Shown one piece after another: positions 1 through 8,492 of a DNA stretch of 64,000 bases (its first letter is position 1; every line of letters begins with the position of its first letter). The DNA lies in contig CAZTUB010000003.1 of assembly GCA_964615905.1 (NCBI GenBank), positions 62,001-126,000 of the forward strand, in the 5' to 3' direction. Under the pieces are notes generated by a model, which saw only the letters and a program-made list of their open reading frames with translations, did not search any database and had not been told where the DNA came from. Source of the DNA: DATLMR01 sp964615905 (GTDB lineage: Bacteria; Acidobacteriota; Blastocatellia; UBA7656). The position numbers and the translations under genes were made by a program.

Positions 1-10
1 ACATCTGGGC

Positions 11-1249
11 ATGTTTGTCCACCCCAGAGGCTCTCACCTGATCGACAGGACAAAGCCGCTGGGCGAGTGGATACGCCAGCGCACAGAACTTAGCACCTGG
101 CCTTACGCGCGCACGCTTGAGCAGTCGCCCGCCACGATTACAAGGCTCAAGAGCCAGAACGGGATCGTGGTCGAAGGCATGAACTTCGGCTCGCAGGACT
201 ATCTGGGGCTGGCTTCACACCCGGCTATTTATGATGCGGCGGCGCGCGCACTCTACGAGTACGGCCCGCACGCCGCCGCTTCGCCTATGCTGCAAGGCAA
301 CACGGCGCTGTCGCGTAAGCTTGAGCAGGCTATCGGCGATTTTTTAGAGACAGAGCATGTATTGTTGTTTCCGACCGGCTGGGCTGCGGGCTTTGGAACG
401 ATAGTGGGACTTGTCCGCCCCGGCGACCACATACTGATAGACCAGCTCGCGCACGCATGCCTTATGCAGGGGGCGAGGGCGGCCACGCCGAATCATCACT
501 TCTACAGGCACAACTCTGTCGATGACCTGCGCGCGCGCCTTGCCGGCATTCGCGCGAAAGACAAGCGCCACTCGATACTTGTCGTGACCGAAGGGCTTTT
601 CTCTATGGACTCGGACAGCCCTGACATCGCCGCCATGCAGGCCGTGTGCAGAGAGTATGAAGCGGTGCTGATGGTCGACGTGGCGCACGACCTTGGCGCG
701 ACGGGGCCGGGCGGCACAGGCCAGATCGGGCTACAGGATATGCTCGGCAAGGTCGATCTGGTGATGGGGAGCTTTTCAAAGACCTTCTCATCAAACGGCG
801 GCTTCCTTGCGACAAGGGACCTCTCTGTCCGGCAGTACGTCAGCATCTACGGCGGCTCGCACACATACTCGAACGCGCTGTCGCCTGTGCAGGCGGGCGT
901 GGTGCTTGAGGCCATGAAGATCGTGCGGTCGGAAGAAGGCGACCGGTTGCGGGCACGCTCAAAGGCCAACATCGATTACCTGCGGGCGCTGTTTACGAGC
1001 AACGGCTTGAACTGCCTGGGCGATCCTTCAAACGTCGTACCCGTCAGCGTGGGCGACGAGGTTGTGGCGAAATGGACCAGCCGTTTTCTTGAAGAAAACG
1101 GGCTGCTTGCAAATCTGGTCGAGTTTCCGGCCGTCGCGCGTGGCGCGGCCCGGTTCCGTTTTCAGGTCATGGCTTCGCACACAGACGAGCAGATCGAATT
1201 GGCCGTCGAAGTCTTTACGCAATCGCTCGAAAAAGCGCTCTTTAAATAG
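11..1249 (+). CDS. Alpha-oxoamine synthase family PLP enzyme (KBL/AONS/SPT-like)
   Basis: 412 residues, fold-type I PLP enzyme of the alpha-oxoamine synthase family, which condenses an amino acid with an acyl-CoA or acyl-ACP. Visible: GSFSKTFSSNGGF with the Schiff-base lysine K257, the VDVAHDLGATG segment (D223 for the pyridine nitrogen, H226), and H148 in DQLAHACL stacking on the cofactor. The substrate loop reads SPMLQGNT, unlike the loops I know from BioF or serine palmitoyltransferase, so the substrate cannot be named. Length is normal for the family. The ATG at 11 is usable, but the gene could begin left of the window. An acyl-CoA ligase follows on the same strand, fitting lipid or acyl-amino-ketone synthesis (inference). 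The TAG stop shares its G with the first unit of a heptamer repeat. Confidence 0.85.
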   Translation: MFVHPRGSHLIDRTKPLGEWIRQRTELSTWPYARTLEQSPATITRLKSQNGIVVEGMNFGSQDYLGLASHPAIYDAAARALYEYGPHAAASPMLQGNTALSRKLEQAIGDFLETEHVLLFPTGWAAGFGTIVGLVRPGDHILIDQLAHACLMQGARAATPNHHFYRHNSVDDLRARLAGIRAKDKRHSILVVTEGLFSMDSDSPDIAAMQAVCREYEAVLMVDVAHDLGATGPGGTGQIGLQDMLGKVDLVMGSFSKTFSSNGGFLATRDLSVRQYVSIYGGSHTYSNALSPVQAGVVLEAMKIVRSEEGDRLRARSKANIDYLRALFTSNGLNCLGDPSNVVPVSVGDEVVAKWTSRFLEENGLLANLVEFPAVARGAARFRFQVMASHTDEQIELAVEVFTQSLEKALFK

Positions 1250-1340
1250 TGACAAGTAACAAGTAACAAGTGACAAGAAAGAGGTACCGCCCAAACTCAG
1301 CCAGGGTATTTCTTGTCACTTGTTACTTGTCACTTGTCAC
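1249..1340. repeat. Heptamer inverted-repeat element, copy 1
   Basis: Four 7-nt units of type GTRACAA (1249-1276) face four units of type TTGTYAC (1313-1340). With flanking GAAA/TTTC the arms 1249-1280 and 1309-1340 form a 32-bp stem with one mismatch and a 28-nt loop. It begins on the last base of the preceding stop codon. Same design as copies at 2952, 7235, 9978 and 25045. Confidence 0.9.
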
Positions 1341-1352
1341 TAAAACAAGCTC

Positions 1353-1384
1353 GTCACGGTTTACGGTTTACGGTTCGCGGTTTT
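1353..1384. repeat. Unpaired half-array of the GGTTTAC heptamer variant
   Basis: GTCAC followed by units GGTTTAC, GGTTTAC, GGTTCGC and a partial unit, again with a 7-nt period. This is the right-arm sequence of the second heptamer type, seen complete at 25045-25140, but here no left arm is present. It lies just upstream of the acyl-CoA ligase start. Confidence 0.7.
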
Positions 1385-1395
1385 AATATGAGCAC

Positions 1396-2955
1396 ATGCC
1401 TGAGCAGAGCGTTCGCCAGTTGTTAGAGTCCGAAGTCGAGCGACGGCCTGACAAAGATTTTCTGTTTACCGAGCCCGAAGGCCTGGTTTTCTCTTACCTA
1501 GAGTTTGACAGGCTCGTAAACCACGCGGCGCGGCTGCTTGTTTCAGCCGGGGTAAAAAAAGGCGAGCGGGTCAGTCTCTTTCTCACAAACCGCCTGGAAT
1601 ACCTAGTCTTTTATTTCGCCTGTTTTAAGATTGGCGCGTGGGCCGGGCCGGTCAACGCGCTGCTCAAACCGCACGAAGTCGAGTTTATCCTCAACGACTC
1701 GGAAGCGATGGTCGCGGTGACGGAACAGGGGCTTTACCCCGCTATCGAACAGTCCCGCGAGCGGCTCGCCTCGCTCCGCAAAGTTATTCTCGTAGACGCG
1801 GACGGACCGACCGACTCTGAAAGTCGAGGGTACCGCTCCCAAAACATCATCTTCTTTGACCGCGCGGCCGCGCTCGCCGACCGAGACGACACAGTCGCTG
1901 ATGCAGGGCTCGCGCCCGAAGACGAAGCGGTCATCATCTACACTTCCGGGACCACGGGCAAGCCCAAAGGCGTGCTTCTGACTCACGGCAATTTGACGGC
2001 CAACGCCGAGCAGATAGCCCGCTGGCTCGCTTTAAGCGAGAGCGACCGCGCGCTTATGATAATGCCGCTCTTTCATGTCAACGCGTTGATGACCACAGGG
2101 CTTGCGGCCCTCGCCGCAGGCGGCAGCATCGTGCTCGCGCCCCGCTTTAGCGCATCGCGCCACTGGGAGATCATCGCCCGCCACGGCGTCACATACTTCG
2201 GCTCGGTCGCAACCATGTTGTCGCTTTTGAACCACACTTACCCCGAAGGAATCCCCGACGGGGTGGACATCAGCAGTTTGAGATTCGCGCTTTGCGGGTC
2301 GGCCCCCGTCCCTGTCGAGGTGATCGAGAGGTTTGAGTCGCTCTTCGGTCGCCCCATAATCGAAGGCTACGGGTTGTCCGAATCGACTTGCCGCTCGACA
2401 TTCAACCCCCTCGACCGTCGGCGCGCAGGCTCCGTGGGGCTCCCCATAGGCAACGAGGTGAAAGTGTTCGACTCGAACGATTGCGAGGTCGGGCCGGGCG
2501 AGATAGGCGAGATAGTCCTGCGCGGGCCTAACATCATGAAAGGCTACTATAACAACCCTCGCGCCACCGCCGAAGCTTTCCGGTCCGGCTGGTTTCACAC
2601 GGGCGACCTCGGATACAAAGACGAGGAGGGCTTCTTTTACATAGTCGATAGAAAAGGCGACATGATAATTCGCGGCGGCGAGAACATCTACCCTCGCGAA
2701 ATAGACGAAGTGCTCTATCGCCACCCCTCTATAAAAGACGCGGCGACCATCGGCGTCCCCGACACGCTTTACGGCGAGGAGGTAAAATCTTTCGTGGTGC
2801 TCAAAGACGGCGTGCAGGCAACAGAACAGGAGCTGATGGAATTCTGCCGGGCTTACCTTGCCGACTTCAAGTGTCCGAAGAGAATCGAAGTTCTCGACGA
2901 GATTCCGAAAGGCCCCACGGGAAAGCTGCTCAAGCGAGAACTTCAGGGGAGGTGA
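1396..2955 (+). CDS. AMP-forming acyl-CoA synthetase (ANL superfamily)
   Basis: 519 residues, complete ANL-superfamily ligase that activates a carboxylic acid as acyl-AMP and transfers it to CoA. Motifs in order: P-loop YTSGTTGKPKG at 182-192, GYGLSES, GWFHTGDLGY, DRKGDMIIRGGENIYPREID, and the C-terminal catalytic lysine in PKGPTGKLLKREL. The layout fits medium/long-chain fatty-acid or related acid ligases; the exact substrate is not readable. No good Shine-Dalgarno sequence is visible before the ATG at 1396. Follows the oxoamine synthase with 146 nt between them, a spacer filled by heptamer elements. The TGA stop lies inside the first GTGACAA unit of the next repeat. Confidence 0.9.
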   Translation: MPEQSVRQLLESEVERRPDKDFLFTEPEGLVFSYLEFDRLVNHAARLLVSAGVKKGERVSLFLTNRLEYLVFYFACFKIGAWAGPVNALLKPHEVEFILNDSEAMVAVTEQGLYPAIEQSRERLASLRKVILVDADGPTDSESRGYRSQNIIFFDRAAALADRDDTVADAGLAPEDEAVIIYTSGTTGKPKGVLLTHGNLTANAEQIARWLALSESDRALMIMPLFHVNALMTTGLAALAAGGSIVLAPRFSASRHWEIIARHGVTYFGSVATMLSLLNHTYPEGIPDGVDISSLRFALCGSAPVPVEVIERFESLFGRPIIEGYGLSESTCRSTFNPLDRRRAGSVGLPIGNEVKVFDSNDCEVGPGEIGEIVLRGPNIMKGYYNNPRATAEAFRSGWFHTGDLGYKDEEGFFYIVDRKGDMIIRGGENIYPREIDEVLYRHPSIKDAATIGVPDTLYGEEVKSFVVLKDGVQATEQELMEFCRAYLADFKCPKRIEVLDEIPKGPTGKLLKRELQGR

Positions 2956-3036
2956 CAAGTGACAAGTGACAAGTGACAAGTCAAAGGTAAGGAATAGCGT
3001 CGTGATTGCTCTTTCTTGTCACTTGTCACTTGTCAC
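2952..3036. repeat. Heptamer inverted-repeat element, copy 2
   Basis: Four GTGACAA units (2952-2979) face three TTGTCAC units (3016-3036). A 22-bp perfect stem forms (2959-2980 with 3015-3036), with other registers possible because units are identical. It sits between the convergent ends of the acyl-CoA ligase and a small membrane-protein gene; the ligase stop codon is inside the first unit. Confidence 0.9.
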
Positions 3037-3045
3037 TGTTTACCC

Positions 3046-3300
3046 TTACTTAGCCAGCAGGTAAGCGACCCAGAAGGCGAGCGCGAGGCAGCCCAAAAAG
3101 AGCGCGCCACAGGCCACGACTTCGCTTGCGCGCATACGTCTTGAGTTGTAGAGATGAGGATGGCGGGCTTCGACTCGCGCTATTGAAGTGGCTATCCAGT
3201 GCGAAGCCGTTAGCCAGACGATAAATCCCGCAAGCAGTCCTGTGAGCGCGGCGACTATGTACACGTTAAACCCCTCGTCATAAATATCCCGGCCCCGCAT
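3046..3300 (-). CDS. Small two-helix membrane protein, function unknown
   Basis: 84 residues from ATG 3300 (MRGRDIYDEGFN). A longer frame exists upstream but lies inside sixA in another frame, so the start just after the sixA stop is preferred. Two hydrophobic helices (about residues 10-32 and 60-82) are separated by a basic loop, and the protein ends VAYLLAK. It follows sixA by 11 nt and is probably co-transcribed with it. No family recognised. Confidence 0.6.
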   Translation of the reverse strand: MRGRDIYDEGFNVYIVAALTGLLAGFIVWLTASHWIATSIARVEARHPHLYNSRRMRASEVVACGALFLGCLALAFWVAYLLAK

Positions 3301-3311
3301 GAAATCGAGCT

Positions 3312-3821
3312 CTAAAGCTTTGCCACAAGGCGCATCTGGCGAGGCGTCATCAGCCAATTCACCTGGCCGTAAAGCGACGGCACCATCTCTGTTACGTTTA
3401 TGCAGCAGATGCTCCCCTTTTTCAACTGCATGGAGAATGAGGAGCCGCACTGCGCTATCCTTGAAACAAGATCGCCCAGATCAGGCTGGTGGCCTACGAG
3501 CGCGATTGCTTCCGCGCTCGTCTTGTTTTTTATCTCGGCAATCAACTCGTCTTGAGAACCGCCGGGCGCGAGCGCTGCTGTCTGCTCGACGTCCTTCTTG
3601 TTGACGCCGAGCGCGGTCGCGACTATCTCTGCGGTCTCTACGGCCCGGACAAGCGGGCTCGTCAATATCATATCCAGCTCAATGCCCAGCTTGCGCAACC
3701 CGCGAGCGATCTCGCGCATGCGGTCGCGGCCCTCGGAGGTCAAGGCACGCTTTTCGTCCGTAAAATCGTTCTTCTGCCCAAGCGGCTGCGCAATCGCATG
3801 CCTTATAATGTATAGGTCCAT
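3312..3821 (-). CDS. sixA: SixA-type phosphohistidine phosphatase
   Basis: 169 residues, histidine phosphatase superfamily (branch 1). The N-terminal RHAIA gives the nucleophile H8, TSPLVRAVETAE is the typical mid-sequence motif, and H111 in VGHQPDL is the second catalytic histidine. SixA proteins dephosphorylate phosphohistidine on phosphotransfer proteins or PTS components; the partner here is unknown. AAGGAG stands upstream of the ATG at 3821. Divergent from the site-2 protease gene and followed closely by the small membrane protein. Confidence 0.85.
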   Translation of the reverse strand: MDLYIIRHAIAQPLGQKNDFTDEKRALTSEGRDRMREIARGLRKLGIELDMILTSPLVRAVETAEIVATALGVNKKDVEQTAALAPGGSQDELIAEIKNKTSAEAIALVGHQPDLGDLVSRIAQCGSSFSMQLKKGSICCINVTEMVPSLYGQVNWLMTPRQMRLVAKL

Positions 3822-3870
3822 TGACTGGCTCCTTTTCAGAAAACGAGTTTTGATTATAAGATACTGGTTG

Positions 3871-3895
3871 CAAGCCAGTCCACAAGACTGGCTTG
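3871..3895. promoter_or_regulatory. Perfect hairpin in the divergent sixA/S2P spacer
   Basis: CAAGCCAGTC and GACTGGCTTG form a 10-bp perfect stem with a 5-nt loop, 20 nt before the protease start. Candidate operator or 5'-UTR structure; no T-run follows, so an intrinsic terminator is unlikely. Confidence 0.4.
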
Positions 3896-3914
3896 TCGAG
3901 AGCGATTACTTATA

Positions 3915-5042
3915 ATGATCTTAAACCCAAAACCCTTTGAGCTTGGCCGAGTATTTGGGATACCGATAAGAGCACATTATAGCTGGCTGCCCGTCTTCCC
4001 TTTCTATGCCTGGGCGATAGCGTCTTTTTACCTGCCGCGCGAAGTGCAAAACCTCAGGCTGCCGGAACTGCCCGTTTACCAGTACTGGCTGTTAGGCGTG
4101 CTCACGACCGCGCTCTTGTTTGCCTCCGTGCTCGCGCACGAGCTTTCGCACGCCTTGATGGCCCGCGCAGAGGGGCTCGGCACGGGCAACATCACGCTCT
4201 ATATCTTCGGCGGGCTCGCAACGCTCGAAGGTCAGCCCGCCAACCCTGCGTCCGAATTCAAGATAGCCGTCGTCGGCCCCGCCGCAAGCTTTATCCTTGG
4301 AACGATCTTTTTAGCCGTTGACCAGCTAGTGCTTTTCAACACGAGCTACCGGACGATAGGGCAGGTCTTCCAGCACCTGGGGCTCGTCAACTGGTTTCTT
4401 GCAGGCTTCAACATATTGCCGGGGCTCCCGCTCGACGGCGGCCGGGTGCTGCGCGCGCTGCTATGGCACTTCAACAAAAACTTTCGCGTCGCCACTCAGA
4501 TAGCTTTGCGCGCGGGGCTTATCATCGCCGTCACGCTCGTCGTGTGGGGCGTCTACACCTTATTGTTTAAAGATTTCATAACAGGCGTATGGTGCGTGAC
4601 CATCGGCCTTGTGATCGCGCTCATGTTAGCCACCGCCGAAGGCCGTTCGCGCGGAGTCTGGCGCGTCCAGCGCGGCACGGTCGAAGACGTGATGAACCGT
4701 GACGTGGTATTGATCTCGCCCGATATGAAGGTCGCTGACTTTATCAATAAGGTGCTCAAGAACAATCGCCACACGAGCTTTCCTGTGGCGAGCGATAAGC
4801 GGCTGCACGGCCTCCTGCTGCTCGAAGAGCTGAAGTCGGTCGACCGCGAAGACTGGCCGCGCCTTACCGCCCGCGACTGCATGCGCCCCGTCGACGAGTC
4901 GATGTTTATAAGCGTGCTGACGCCTGTTGCCGAAGCGCGCGCGCGCGTGGAGAGCAACGGGCTTGGCCGCGCGGTCGTGCTCGATTCAAGAGGCCTGATC
5001 GTAGGCTACGTCTCGCTCCACGACATCACAAACAAGGGTTGA
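3915..5042 (+). CDS. Site-2 protease family zinc metalloprotease with CBS domains (M50)
   Basis: 375 residues. A multi-helix membrane protease: HELSH at 75-79 holds two zinc ligands and the catalytic glutamate, and the third ligand lies in NILPGLPLDGGRVLRA (about 167-182). A C-terminal soluble part, from about residue 255, contains two CBS motifs (VEDVMNRDVVLIS and TARDCMRPVDESM) that probably bind an adenine nucleotide. This is the M50B rhomboid-independent S2P type with CBS domains. It would cleave transmembrane segments of substrate proteins, possibly anti-sigma factors, but no such gene lies beside it. No clear Shine-Dalgarno sequence before ATG 3915. Confidence 0.9.
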   Translation: MILNPKPFELGRVFGIPIRAHYSWLPVFPFYAWAIASFYLPREVQNLRLPELPVYQYWLLGVLTTALLFASVLAHELSHALMARAEGLGTGNITLYIFGGLATLEGQPANPASEFKIAVVGPAASFILGTIFLAVDQLVLFNTSYRTIGQVFQHLGLVNWFLAGFNILPGLPLDGGRVLRALLWHFNKNFRVATQIALRAGLIIAVTLVVWGVYTLLFKDFITGVWCVTIGLVIALMLATAEGRSRGVWRVQRGTVEDVMNRDVVLISPDMKVADFINKVLKNNRHTSFPVASDKRLHGLLLLEELKSVDREDWPRLTARDCMRPVDESMFISVLTPVAEARARVESNGLGRAVVLDSRGLIVGYVSLHDITNKG

Positions 5043-5071
5043 TCGAAAAGAGAGGCCCGTCGCCCGCCGCG

Positions 5072-7159
5072 TTATTTGGCTTTCGCCTCTGTCTTTGCTT
5101 TGGCCTCGCTCGAACGATGCTTCTTCAGAAAAGCGTTGACACCCGCGAACAACGACGCCGCGATTCGCTCGCGGAAGTGGCCCGTCAGTAGCAGCGCCTC
5201 GTCGCGCGGGTTCGACATGAAAGAGACTTCCGCAAGCACGCTCGGCATGCTCGCGCCAAGCAGCACCGTGAACGGCGCGTGCTTCACGCCACGGTTGGCA
5301 GCCGTGCGCGGGCTGGCAGCGCCAATCCCGCGAACCAGCCCCGATTGAATGTAGCGCGCAAGCTCGCGCGATTCGGCCACGCGGTTTCCGGCCGAAACGC
5401 TCGTGACGATCTGGCTCGCGGGCTCTGCTTTCTTTGCGACCTGCCCGGTCTTTGACGCCTGTCCATCGGCAGTGGCTTCGCCCGATTTTTCGCTCCCGAG
5501 TCTGGCGTTCTCACGCTGCGCCGCTTTCATATCCTCGGCAGACGCGCGGTCGGGGCTCAAGAAATATGTCTCGACGCCCGAAGCCGCTCGCGACTCGCTG
5601 GCGTTTGCGTGTATCGAGATGAACAGGTCGGCGCGGCGCGCATTTGCTATCGCGGTCCGTTCTTCGAGCGCGACGAAGCGGTCGGAGTCTCTCGTCAAGA
5701 TCACTTCGACATCGGGGAAGTTGCGCTTGATGTAAGCCCTCAGCCGCCGCGCCACGTCGAGCACAAGGTCTTTTTCACGCAGCCCGCTTCCGCCTATCGT
5801 CCCTGTGTCGTGGCCGCCGTGGCCTGGGTCGATGACGACGCACTTTATGGGCGCGTCTTCGCGTTTGGCATCTATGGCGGCCGTAGCGGTCGCGCCTTTA
5901 TCCGCAGGGTTGAAAGGCAGAATGGGGTCGGTTATCTCCGGCAGCGAAAGAATAGCCCCGCGCATATCCGAAGCAACGGGCTTTCGGTTCCGGGCCACGA
6001 GATCAGCTCGCTTTACTGACTCGCCCGTCGCGGGTGCGGCAGTCGAGCTTGCAGTAGTCGAGTCTACAGCTTCGACAGGCTCGTCAATTGAGTGCGCGCG
6101 AACCGGCGCGGGTTTTGTGAGAGCGCCCGCCGCGTGCACGTCTATCACAATCCGTTCGGGGCCTGACAAACGGAAGATCGAATAGTCCGAGGCCGTTCGG
6201 AGGTCGATGTTGATCTCGACAGTCGTCGATCCTGCGACAGGAGTGGCAAGGCTGTCCGTATACCTAAGCCCGTTCATTAAAGCCGACTCGCCGGTTGCGC
6301 GTGCCCTGCCTTCTTCCTTAACCGTCACTCGCCTGAGCAACCCCGATTCATTCAAGATAAACCTGCGCCCGTAAAGCGACGACGAGACAACGGCGTTCTG
6401 GAGCCTTATGCTCAGGCGGCTTCCGTCCGTTTGCACGGGAGAGTAGATAGCCTGGTCGGATAGGTCGATGACCAGGCGCGTATAGTCCGGCCCGCTGAAG
6501 CTGCGCACATTCGTCAGCCGTGCCGCGCCCGGTAAGCCGATTCGGCCGCCTGCAAGTTTGTCTGGCGAAACCTCGACATCGACAGGGCGGCCGAGAAGTT
6601 GCGCCTCGAACCGCGTCAGCACGGCTCTCGCTTCTCGCGCCATCACCGAGGAAGGAAAATAGGCGATCAGCTCCCGGTAAGCAGTGGCCGCGCCGTCGAG
6701 GTCCTGCAAATTCTCCTCGTAAATCTGAGCTATGTTTATCAGCGCATCGCCGACGAAATTGCTCTGCGGGTGGTTGGCTACGATCCTGCGAAGAGTTTCG
6801 ACCGCCTGCTGGTAAACCTCCGAATCGCCTGTCGCGTCGGCCATCTCGCGCTGGAGTTCTGCCATGCGCGCCAGGGATTCAGCCGACGAGAACGAATCGG
6901 TGTTTAGCCTTATCACTTGCCCGAACGCGTCGAGCGCGCGGGAGTAATCGCTCATGCTGCGCTCTTCGAGCGGGCGCGCGTGCAGCTCGCGCATAAGCTC
7001 GCGCGCGTGGTGGAAGAGATTTTCGGCAAGCGAGCGCGGACCGTGCGAAGGCAAGGCTTCCGGGTCCGCGGCATTCAAGGTCGTGCGGACGGGAATAGAA
7101 AATACCAGCGCAAAGACGACTATTTTAACCGCCAGCTTGTTTCGATCCGGCCTGAACAT
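5072..7159 (-). CDS. N-acetylmuramoyl-L-alanine amidase with TPR-like and AMIN domains
   Basis: 695 residues. An N-terminal signal/anchor (about 8-30) is followed by a helical tetratricopeptide-like region (50-190), an AMIN domain (about 215-345) that targets peptidoglycan or septal sites, a low-complexity linker (350-435) and an amidase_3 domain (438-680). Zinc ligands are visible as H447 (DPGHGG), E462 (REKDL) and H517 (SIHAN); the catalytic glutamate is in SVLAEVSFMSN. An extended 50-residue charged insertion follows FLSPDR. It cleaves the amide between MurNAc and the peptide, for cell separation. The long N-terminus is unusual compared with AmiC. It lies downstream of the transglycosylase gene on the same strand, so two wall hydrolases are adjacent. 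Confidence 0.9.
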   Translation of the reverse strand: MFRPDRNKLAVKIVVFALVFSIPVRTTLNAADPEALPSHGPRSLAENLFHHARELMRELHARPLEERSMSDYSRALDAFGQVIRLNTDSFSSAESLARMAELQREMADATGDSEVYQQAVETLRRIVANHPQSNFVGDALINIAQIYEENLQDLDGAATAYRELIAYFPSSVMAREARAVLTRFEAQLLGRPVDVEVSPDKLAGGRIGLPGAARLTNVRSFSGPDYTRLVIDLSDQAIYSPVQTDGSRLSIRLQNAVVSSSLYGRRFILNESGLLRRVTVKEEGRARATGESALMNGLRYTDSLATPVAGSTTVEINIDLRTASDYSIFRLSGPERIVIDVHAAGALTKPAPVRAHSIDEPVEAVDSTTASSTAAPATGESVKRADLVARNRKPVASDMRGAILSLPEITDPILPFNPADKGATATAAIDAKREDAPIKCVVIDPGHGGHDTGTIGGSGLREKDLVLDVARRLRAYIKRNFPDVEVILTRDSDRFVALEERTAIANARRADLFISIHANASESRAASGVETYFLSPDRASAEDMKAAQRENARLGSEKSGEATADGQASKTGQVAKKAEPASQIVTSVSAGNRVAESRELARYIQSGLVRGIGAASPRTAANRGVKHAPFTVLLGASMPSVLAEVSFMSNPRDEALLLTGHFRERIAASLFAGVNAFLKKHRSSEAKAKTEAKAK

Positions 7160-7234
7160 AGACTTACAAATTATGTTGGGGACGTTTTATAAGGGGACCG
7201 GCAAAGAAGTCAAGGGGAAGGTTACAGGTAAACG

Positions 7235-7319
7235 GTGACAAGTGACAAGTGACAAGTGACGAGAAAGAGCAGAGTAGATTGAGGATTCATACCCTGTCTT
7301 GTCACTTGTCACTTGTCAC
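7235..7319. repeat. Heptamer inverted-repeat element, copy 3
   Basis: Units GTGACAA x3 plus a variant GTGACGA (7235-7262) face TTGTCAC x3 (7299-7319). The perfect 22-bp stem is 7235-7256 with 7298-7319. It lies just 3' of the transglycosylase gene and 5' of the amidase gene, both minus strand. Confidence 0.9.
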
Positions 7320-7326
7320 TTTCCCT

Positions 7327-8175
7327 CTAATAGTTGTTTGACAGGCTCCTGCTGGTCCCTCGCGAAAAAGTCATGGCTTCGGGCGCGGCGGGGTTTGCCG
7401 CAACCGCGGGGGCGGCCGCTACTGTCGTGTGCTTAGACCTGCCGTAGCGTGCCGATATGCTGCGAACATAATTTTGAGTCTCGCGGTAAGGCGGAACCTG
7501 GTAGCCGTATTTCATAACAGCGCCTTCGCCCGCGTTATACCCGGCCAGCGCGAGTTTAACATCACCGTTGAAAGTGTCGAGCAGGAAACGGAGGTACTTT
7601 GTCCCGCCTTCTATGTTCTGCGCCGGGTCGTATATGTCCGTGACGCCGAGTCGCCGCGCGGTCGCGGGCATCAACTGCATCAACCCTGTCGCGCCTTTGT
7701 ACGAGCGAGCGCGCCAGTTGCCGCCTGACTCCTGGTGCATCACGGCCATCACAAGATGCGGGTCCACTCCGTGTCGCGCCGCCGACTGCATAACAAGCTG
7801 GTCGTATTTCGCATTGCCCGTTGTGGCGGTGACGGCAGGCCGCGCAACCACCTGGCTTTCAGCTCTTGCGCCCGGCAGCACGACCGGTTGAAGCACGGGC
7901 TGCTGTGATTCGGAAGCTGGCCCTGCGGCTTCGGATGGGCCGGGATTCGCGCCGGGCTGCTTTGCGGGCTGTTTGGCGTCCGCGCTCATGCCGTCGGGCT
8001 TAGATGTAGCCGGCACGGTATTGTTTACGGCAGGGCGGTCGTAGACGACCATGGCCGGAGTGCGCGAGGCTTGCGCCTCTTGCGCGCTCGCTTCAACTCC
8101 GGCAAACCCCAGCAAAAAGATCGCTATCAATGCGGCAGATGGCTTCATCGCTTTTCGTCCCTTACGCTTGTTCAT
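7327..8175 (-). CDS. Secreted lytic transglycosylase (SLT domain)
   Basis: 282 residues from ATG 8175; a start at 8148 is also possible. Signal peptide AALIAIFLLGFAGVEASAQ, then a long Pro/Ala-rich linker and a C-terminal family-1 SLT domain. Catalytic glutamate in AVMHQESGGNW, followed by GATGLMQLMPATA, GGTKYL and ALAGYNAGEGAV, all hallmark motifs. It would cleave the MurNAc-GlcNAc bond with 1,6-anhydro product. Comparable genes end with the domain as here. The frame extends upstream to 8253, but the upstream residues precede the signal peptide and look non-coding. Confidence 0.9.
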   Translation of the reverse strand: MNKRKGRKAMKPSAALIAIFLLGFAGVEASAQEAQASRTPAMVVYDRPAVNNTVPATSKPDGMSADAKQPAKQPGANPGPSEAAGPASESQQPVLQPVVLPGARAESQVVARPAVTATTGNAKYDQLVMQSAARHGVDPHLVMAVMHQESGGNWRARSYKGATGLMQLMPATARRLGVTDIYDPAQNIEGGTKYLRFLLDTFNGDVKLALAGYNAGEGAVMKYGYQVPPYRETQNYVRSISARYGRSKHTTVAAAPAVAANPAAPEAMTFSRGTSRSLSNNY

Positions 8176-8492
8176 CAAAACAGAATTGCTGCCTACAAGG
8201 GGACCGGAATTCAGTGGAGTTGAAAAGCGCGTGGGAGCCTTTTTCAACCTCACTTCGGTAGCCAGTCATCCTCTACTGAGAGAGGCCTTGGCTTTGCGAC
8301 CCAGGATCGCTCCTGGTGTGCCTTTATCGGTGACGCCCAAAATAGCTTTTGCGACGTGGGCCAGTCTAATGTCGCTCCTATGCTTTGTCAATAATTAGAA
8401 ATTTTGCAAAGATGTTACAGTCGCCTGGCTGTAACCGGTTCGGGTTAGATAAAGCCTCTTTTCTATCAGACAGACTGGAAGGGTACAAAAAT

